Assembly: GCF_029848115.1 (NCBI RefSeq) | Contig: NZ_JARVXG010000048.1 | Location: forward strand, 27,501 to 45,000 | Length of the DNA: 17,500 nucleotides | From: Methanobacterium formicicum | Lineage (GTDB): Archaea > Methanobacteriota > Methanobacteria > Methanobacteriales > Methanobacteriaceae | Direction of reading: 5' to 3' | Part shown: positions 1 to 17,500 of the stretch, piece after piece | How positions within the stretch are numbered: the first letter of the stretch is position 1 | Layout of the letters: the number at the start of each line of letters is the position of its first letter | Notes under the pieces: generated by a model | Told to the model about the DNA's origin: nothing | Databases searched by the model: none | What the model saw: the letters and a program-made list of their open reading frames with translations, nothing else | Made by a program: the position numbers and the translations under genes

Positions 1-368
<368 letters not shown>

Positions 369-410
369 AGACCCATCCCCCTATCCACCCAGTTATCTTC
401 GTGATTAACC

Positions 411-894
<484 letters not shown>

Positions 895-1008
895 TCTATT
901 ACTTGAAATGTCAATACATTAAAATCTAAATAAACATTCCCCCCATCCTATTTAATCCTATTTCTACCTTAACTTTTTAATCCCTATTTGGGCTTATTAA
1001 AAAATTTT

Positions 1009-1028
1009 AATACACTTTAATGTGTATT
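1009..1028 (+). promoter_or_regulatory. Inverted repeat upstream of pdxS
   Basis: Perfect 7-base arms AATACAC and GTGTATT flank a 6-base AT spacer in the AT-rich gap before pdxS, about 85 bases upstream of its ATG. It has the size and position of an operator, but could be a weak chance palindrome in AT-rich DNA. No regulator can be named. Confidence 0.3.
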
Positions 1029-1100
1029 GTAAGTAAATAAACGATTAATCTTTGTAAAAAAGAAATTATAGTCAAAAAAAATATATCTAGCGTGAATAAA

Positions 1101-1104
1101 GGAG
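1101..1104 (+). promoter_or_regulatory. Ribosome binding site that fixes the pdxS start
   Basis: GGAG lies 8 bases before the ATG at 1113. The longer reading from GTG 1092 would place this site inside the coding region. The ATG at 1113 gives a protein beginning [11 protein letters not shown], the usual PdxS N-terminus. Confidence 0.7.
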
Positions 1105-1112
1105 AATTAATA

Positions 1113-1994
<882 letters not shown>

Positions 1995-2081
1995 TTAACC
2001 TCCCTTTTAATATTACTTACTTAAAATCACTTAAATATATTAAATAAAGTGATAAACCCCTAAATTATAATACATTAAGGG

Positions 2082-2107
2082 GGTTAGAACCACTAACCAT
2101 TTTTTTT
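2082..2107 (+). terminator. Hairpin plus T-run after pdxS
   Basis: GGTTAG (2082-2087), a 5-base loop and CTAACC (2093-2098) form a perfect 6-bp stem. An uninterrupted T8 run follows at 2100-2107. It lies about 90 bases after pdxS and before the kinase gene. In Euryarchaeota the T-rich tract alone is often enough to end transcription. Confidence 0.6.
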
Positions 2108-2237
2108 AATTATATTTAGTTTAGGGACCCCTATTATTTTAGTAAGCGATAACTTTTTACGATTATAGGGTGAAGTAAATATTGACATAAGGAAAATTAT
2201 TTTTTTTCATGTCTTCCATGTCTCCGGTCGTGCGAAA

Positions 2238-3521
<1,284 letters not shown>

Positions 3522-3625
3522 TAAGATTTAGATTATCTATTAAATTAGAAACCCACTCATTAATCATCTTAAAATATTTTTGAACAACCATCAGGACCTA
3601 ATAAGAAAAAAATGAGTGCAGGGAC

Positions 3626-4270
3626 ATGTTAAGAGATCTTTTAATTGATCAAGAACTGTTTGAAATCCTCAGAACCAGATCATTGGAATCTGATGACTGT
3701 GGAATGAACACTACTAAAGAGGTTGAACTCCTGGAAAAAGCAGTATTCAATAGATTGAAAAAGAAAAGAAGTGTTAAAAAGTACAAGAAATTAGGGGTTA
3801 CTAAAGGGGACCTTAAGCAGATCATACAACTGGCAGACATAATGGGTTTAGATACATTAGATGGTCCATCAAACTATGAATTAGCCATGGAACATGAAGA
3901 ATGGTGTACTGTTTGTGGAAGATGCTGCCGGGAATCTGAATCTGTTTTCATTCATAGAGATGAACTCAACCTGTTACTTACCTTCAACTCAGATCTGGAG
4001 AAGGAAATCATTCGCAACAAAGAGTTCCCCCAACATTTCGAAATAAGGGACAGCCACCCCTGCAAATTCATTGACCCAGACAGCAATAAATGCGCAATAT
4101 ACACTTTCCGACCCCAAGTCTGCCGCAACTATCCACTGACACTAATCGGATCCCCAGGTAAAGCCCAAAATTCCATCCACTTAAGTTCAAAATGCAATTA
4201 CTCAGTTAATCTGATTCTTAAAAAATCTATTATACTCTTTGATGAAGCTATTCAAAGACTTGAAGGATAA
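3626..4270 (+). CDS. YkgJ-family cysteine-cluster protein
   Basis: A 214-residue protein. The C-terminal half matches the YkgJ (CxCxCC, zinc/iron-chelating) family: Cys94, Cys97, Cys100 and Cys101 in EEWCTVCGRCCRES, then Cys146 in HPCKFID, Cys156 in KCAIY, and Cys166 in RPQVCRNYP, with another Cys at 190. These eight cysteines could hold a metal or an Fe-S cluster; no enzymatic activity is established for the family. The N-terminal 90 residues are helical and basic (a run of Lys/Arg around 44-56) with no domain I recognise. The ATG at 3626 is preceded by AGGGA at close spacing. The gene is 104 bases after the kinase on the same strand and may or may not be co-transcribed. Family assignment is confident; function is not. 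Confidence 0.8.
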   Translation: MLRDLLIDQELFEILRTRSLESDDCGMNTTKEVELLEKAVFNRLKKKRSVKKYKKLGVTKGDLKQIIQLADIMGLDTLDGPSNYELAMEHEEWCTVCGRCCRESESVFIHRDELNLLLTFNSDLEKEIIRNKEFPQHFEIRDSHPCKFIDPDSNKCAIYTFRPQVCRNYPLTLIGSPGKAQNSIHLSSKCNYSVNLILKKSIILFDEAIQRLEG

Positions 4271-4523
4271 TTTAAATTATTTAGAATATTTAGATTATTA
4301 AAAATTTTTGGGAGTTATAATGTCATTTAAGGGATTAATTCATTTTTGATTTATTTAATATGATTTTAAATTACAAATTATTTAGTCTGCCCACTTTTCT
4401 TATCTTTGCCAATTTTCTTATCTTTGATTATAACCTCCCCAAATAATAAATAATTTCCCCAACAGAAGATAGTAAACAAGGAATTAAAAGAAATGAACAA
4501 TGAATTAAGAGGGGGATTTTACC

Positions 4524-4676
4524 ATGGCTGAAACATGCATGAGCGAAAGTGAAGTTGAAAATTTTGTGGATAACTTTAAGGGAATGTTATGGGATGAATT
4601 AGAGGATGCTCTGAATTGTATGTCCCCAGAGGATATGGTGGCAGTCATATTAGCTTTGAAAAAGAGATTTGGATAA
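4524..4676 (+). CDS. Small acidic protein, 50 residues, unknown function
   Basis: ATG at 4524 follows a G-rich stretch (4509-4515, resembling a Shine-Dalgarno sequence) by about 8 bases, and the frame closes at TAA 4674-4676. The product is 50 residues and acidic, reads as mostly helical, and has two cysteines (Cys5 and Cys32). It contains repeated acidic patches (SESEVENF, WDELEDAL, SPEDMVAVIL) and ends in KKRFG. I do not recognise the family. A ribosome-site-like leader, a codon-like base pattern and the lack of any better reading on either strand support it as a real gene. The opposite-strand frame over the same bases looks like a shadow. Protein-level conservation in related genomes would settle it. 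Confidence 0.55.
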   Translation: MAETCMSESEVENFVDNFKGMLWDELEDALNCMSPEDMVAVILALKKRFG

Positions 4677-4817
4677 TATGAAGTTAGATAATACAATTAA
4701 TTTCTTTTTTTATGGTATTTCACATTAAAATGAACTAAAAATAAATTAAAGTATGTGGAATGGAGTTTTAACCTGAAATAAGAAAAAATGAATAAGCTGA
4801 TTATTCTATTTAAAAAC

Positions 4818-5087
4818 TTATTCAATAACCGCTATTTTTCCAAAATGATCATGGTAGTACTGGTAACCCGCAGGGGCCAGAGTCACATTGAAAAAATCAT
4901 ACCTTAACTTTTTCCTTCCAGGGAAGGTCTGCACCAGCCCCATATCTTCAAGACAGGGCACAGCACTGTTAATTTCATCAAAACTAAGGTTGGTTAATCT
5001 TTTTATGACATCACCATTACCCCTTCTCCTACTTCCTTCCACCATTGCCTTCAATATTATCATTGCATTTTCCTGGTTGGGATCCAT
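4818..5087 (-). CDS. Small possible winged-helix protein, unknown function
   Basis: An 89-residue protein beginning MDPNQENAMIILKAMVEG. ATG at 5087 is preferred over the TTG codon just before it because GGTGAT lies three bases upstream of the start, the same arrangement as several neighbours. The helix-rich N-terminal two-thirds contains a segment reading like a recognition helix (FDEINSAVPCLEDMGLVQTF), followed by a basic RKKLRY wing-like strand and NVTLAPAGYQYY, which resembles the end of small archaeal winged-helix domains. Some methanogen proteins of this type are hypothetical or annotated as transcriptional regulators. DNA binding is inference from this pattern, with no catalytic motif present. 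It is separated from nifS::fdhD by about 300 bases on the same strand and probably has its own promoter. Confidence 0.65.
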   Translation of the reverse strand: MDPNQENAMIILKAMVEGSRRRGNGDVIKRLTNLSFDEINSAVPCLEDMGLVQTFPGRKKLRYDFFNVTLAPAGYQYYHDHFGKIAVIE

Positions 5088-5392
5088 CAAATCACCACCT
5101 GAATGTTAATTAATCACCAGTTTTCGAGTTCATCCCCTTTCCTTGTATATTAGTTTTAAGTCGTTTTTAAGTCATTAACGAAATATAATTCCCATTTAAA
5201 TCGAAAAATCTCCATAATACCTCCATGAAACTGGAGGATAATCTTAAAACATTGGTAACAGGGATGGTTAAATATACGAAATACATTATATATAAATCGA
5301 ACTGTTTTAAAAATGATATCGTGAATAATATTTATGGTTTAATATTCATGGTTTTTGAAGATTGAACTTGTTTTAAAGAACCAAAAAAGGAT
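5088..5392. other. Intergenic region between nifS::fdhD and the small - strand gene
   Basis: An AT-rich gap of about 305 bases. It holds the GGTGAT ribosome site of the downstream - strand gene (next to 5088), a 6-bp hairpin CCTCCA/TGGAGG at 5220-5237 without a T-run, and a TATA-like stretch around 5287-5296. It also has a back-to-back 14-base direct repeat, AATATTTATGGTTT at 5327-5340 and AATATTCATGGTTT at 5341-5354 (13 of 14 identical). No RNA gene or convincing coding frame was seen. Confidence 0.5.
5383..5388 (-). terminator. T-tract just after nifS::fdhD
   Basis: On the - strand a T6 run begins five bases after the TGA stop of nifS::fdhD. It has no strong stem, but short T-tracts end transcription in many Euryarchaeota. 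This would be the end of the sulfur gene series. Confidence 0.35.
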
Positions 5393-7363
<1,971 letters not shown>

Positions 7364-7410
7364 GGGAAATGGTAGTATCCTTTAGACGTTCATCATCGGA
7401 TTTTTAAAAT

Positions 7411-7426
7411 AAAATAATATTATTTT
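7411..7426. promoter_or_regulatory. 16-bp perfect AT palindrome between iscU and nifS::fdhD
   Basis: AAAATAATATTATTTT reads the same on both strands and sits in the 85-base gap. It could be a binding site, an RNA hairpin that trims read-through into the fusion gene, or part of an internal promoter. Composition alone makes AT palindromes likely here, so confidence is low. Confidence 0.3.
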
Positions 7427-7448
7427 GAGGTTTAAAATGAAATAATAA

Positions 7449-7870
<422 letters not shown>

Positions 7871-7877
7871 CTTAACT

Positions 7878-9051
<1,174 letters not shown>

Positions 9052-9070
9052 TATATCACCTTATTTTTTT

Positions 9071-9106
9071 TATTAATTCTGAATAACCTTTATTAATGCT
9101 GAATAA
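9071..9106 (-). promoter_or_regulatory. Direct repeat upstream of nifS
   Basis: Two copies of a 16-mer, TATTAATTCTGAATAA (9071-9086) and TATTAATGCTGAATAA (9091-9106), + strand notation, differ at one base and start 20 bases apart, two helical turns. They lie 20-55 bases upstream of the nifS ATG in the 115-base gap after metX, where a promoter and operator would be expected. The function is inferred from position only. Confidence 0.4.
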
Positions 9107-9166
9107 TTCTAAAACTTTTTCTCAATCATACTATATGAACCTTAAAATTCTTAATATTTGCCCAGT

Positions 9167-10648
<1,482 letters not shown>

Positions 10649-10731
10649 TTTTTGTCCCACATTGAGTAGGTTTACATGTAACTATACTAATATTGGTTAT
10701 ATTATCATAGTTAATTTTAGGAAAATCCATC

Positions 10732-12165
<1,434 letters not shown>

Positions 12166-12170
12166 CTACA

Positions 12171-12180
12171 TTTATATATC
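12171..12180 (-). promoter_or_regulatory. metY: Probable TATA box of the metY-led series
   Basis: GATATATAAA on the - strand lies 51-60 bases before the metY ATG. Transcription should start about 25 bases downstream, near 12150. The first Shine-Dalgarno is GGAGG at 12128-12132. Confidence 0.55.
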
Positions 12181-12270
12181 GTATTATGGAGTTTTAATGA
12201 TTTTCTGAGGGAATTTTAGTATTAGCCTTGTTCTTATTGAGAACCATGCTGAAATATATCTCCACCAGAA

Positions 12271-12290
12271 AATATAACAATTGTTATATT
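12271..12290. promoter_or_regulatory. 20-bp perfect palindrome in the divergent metY/PPOX region
   Basis: AATATAACAATTGTTATATT reads identically on both strands. It lies about 90 bases upstream of the metY TATA box, in the 333-base gap that also drives the PPOX-like gene. The core TAACAATTGTTA recurs perfectly at 13021-13032, and close variants occur at 12401-12437. Confidence 0.65.
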
Positions 12291-12400
12291 ATTTTACTAT
12301 TTATACTTTGTCCCCCATATCAGTTAGAGCCTAACTTTTCTACTTATAACACCAGCCCCCTACATTTAGCAAATTAAATCAACTGGAAAATCAATTAATT

Positions 12401-12437
12401 ATATAACATAACTTATATAATATAACAATAGTTATAT
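12401..12437 (+). promoter_or_regulatory. Tandem variant palindromes at the PPOX-gene promoter
   Basis: Site 1 (12401-12418) has arms ATATAA/TTATAT, and site 2 (12420-12437) has arms ATATAAC/GTTATAT around AATA. Their centres are 19 bases apart. They end 16 bases before the ATG at 12454, so they overlap the expected TATA and transcription start. A bound protein here would probably repress. Confidence 0.55.
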
Positions 12438-12453
12438 AAATTTTGGTGATACA

Positions 12454-12849
<396 letters not shown>

Positions 12850-12858
12850 GTTACAAAT

Positions 12859-12898
12859 AAATTGAATAAATACCACCATATATTTATTCAATTTTTAT
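12859..12898 (+). terminator. Strong hairpin terminator after the PPOX-like gene
   Basis: A 14-bp perfect stem (12859-12872 pairing with 12881-12894) with an 8-base loop and a T-rich tail (TTTTTATTT from 12892) starts nine bases after the stop codon. Confidence 0.7.
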
Positions 12899-13011
12899 TT
12901 AATATAAGTCCTTAAAATTTAAAATCAATATCTATAATCGGTTTTGGTAATTGATACAACAACAAAAATAGTGGAATTCATATGAATCTGGTTTGGTGAA
13001 TTGATAACAAC

Positions 13012-13042
<31 letters not shown>

Positions 13043-13079
13043 GTACCGCTAAAATAACTAAATTCCAAAATCGTTTTTT

Positions 13080-13161
<82 letters not shown>

Positions 13162-13203
13162 AACAAGAAATAGCTAAAGCCCTATCTATTAAATTACTCA
13201 ATT

Positions 13204-13242
13204 ATTGACTTAATTAGTCAATATTAGTTAGATTTAGTCAAT
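13204..13242 (+). promoter_or_regulatory. Inverted repeat plus third half-site upstream of cysS
   Basis: ATTGACT (13204-13210) and AGTCAAT (13216-13222) form perfect 7-base arms around TAATT. A third AGTCAAT occurs at 13236-13242, 20 bases after the second. The set lies 50-90 bases before the cysS ATG and is distinct from the TAACAATTGTTA motif. It is a possible operator; no regulator can be named. Confidence 0.4.
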
Positions 13243-13293
13243 CAGAGGTTAATAACAAATAAACAGTATCTAAAGTATCAATCACGTGATCAC

Positions 13294-14679
<1,386 letters not shown>

Positions 14680-14900
14680 TTTTAATAAAAAAAATCTTTA
14701 AAGAGGATTTCATCCCTTTATGGGTTTAAATCCATTACTTAAATCCATTATAACACCATTAAGTGGTTTAATTTGAGAGAAAATTAAACTAGTTCCTTAT
14801 AAAATAATTAGAAATAGAGTGCCATTCAATTATTCAATAAAACTTCAAAAAACTCATTAGAAATTATTATAATAAGTAGGAGTGTAATGAGGGATAGATT

Positions 14901-16223
<1,323 letters not shown>

Positions 16224-16268
16224 CATCTTTAAGGACGAGAATGATTTGTAATTATTAAAAATTATGGA

Positions 16269-16280
16269 TTATATTTATAA
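16269..16280 (+). promoter_or_regulatory. Possible TATA box before hdrC
   Basis: TTATATTTATAA lies 60-71 bases before the hdrC ATG at 16340. It would allow hdrCB to be transcribed apart from the GMC gene, though read-through is also possible. Confidence 0.35.
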
Positions 16281-16319
16281 GGGTAAATAAGCCCATCACT
16301 TAAGAAGAGGCAATACAAC

Positions 16320-17500
<1,181 letters not shown>

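Noticed and set aside
1092..1112. GTG at 1092 as the pdxS start
   Set aside because: It would put the GGAG ribosome site inside the gene and add seven residues not typical of PdxS.
5220..5237. Hairpin CCTCCA/TGGAGG as a terminator
   Set aside because: Short stem without a following T-run on either strand; noted only as part of the intergenic description.
5225..5365. 46-codon + strand frame in the gap after nifS::fdhD
   Set aside because: No ribosome site, AT-driven composition, and it overlaps a hairpin and the 14-base repeat; likely chance.

Overview
The window looks like chromosomal DNA of a hydrogenotrophic methanogen, most likely a Methanobacterium-like member of the Methanobacteriales. 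The evidence is heterodisulfide-reductase-type HdrC/HdrB proteins, a MEDS-domain histidine kinase, archaeal Thi4 and PdxS, a homoserine acetyltransferase with CBS domains, TTTATATA-type TATA boxes, AT-rich intergenic DNA, and ribosome binding sites of the form GGTGAT-N3-ATG. I saw no transposon, integrase, CRISPR array or phage gene. The genus assignment is an inference.

Layout. Positions 1-4676 (+ strand) hold the 3' end of a thi4-type thiazole synthase gene, a stand-alone MOSC protein, pdxS (PLP synthase), a cytosolic MEDS/HisKA_2 histidine kinase, a YkgJ-type cysteine-cluster protein and a 50-residue acidic small protein. Positions 4818-12120 (- strand) hold a small possible winged-helix protein at the far end. 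Upstream of it lies a sulfur-metabolism series transcribed in the order metY, metX, nifS, iscU, nifS::fdhD. Positions 12454-14679 (+ strand) hold a small FMN-binding (PPOX-like) protein, tRNA-Cys(GCA) and cysS. Positions 14901-17500 (+ strand) hold a GMC-type flavoprotein carrying two cysteine clusters, followed by hdrC and the start of hdrB.

The theme is sulfur and cysteine. MetX and MetY make homocysteine from homoserine and sulfide. NifS and IscU mobilise cysteine sulfur and build Fe-S clusters. The last gene of the series fuses a complete cysteine desulfurase to a complete FdhD, the sulfur carrier that activates the Mo/W cofactor of formate dehydrogenase. PLP, made by PdxS, is the cofactor of NifS and MetY. 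tRNA-Cys and CysRS put cysteine into protein. The cysteine-rich Hdr-like proteins use Fe-S clusters.

The points most worth following up are: the NifS::FdhD fusion; a palindrome (core TAACAATTGTTA) present upstream of metY, the PPOX gene and tRNA-Cys; a GMC/HdrC/HdrB set with no HdrA next to it within the window; and two departures in the cysteine-decoding pair, a C discriminator base in tRNA-Cys and Asp in place of a zinc-ligand Cys in CysRS.
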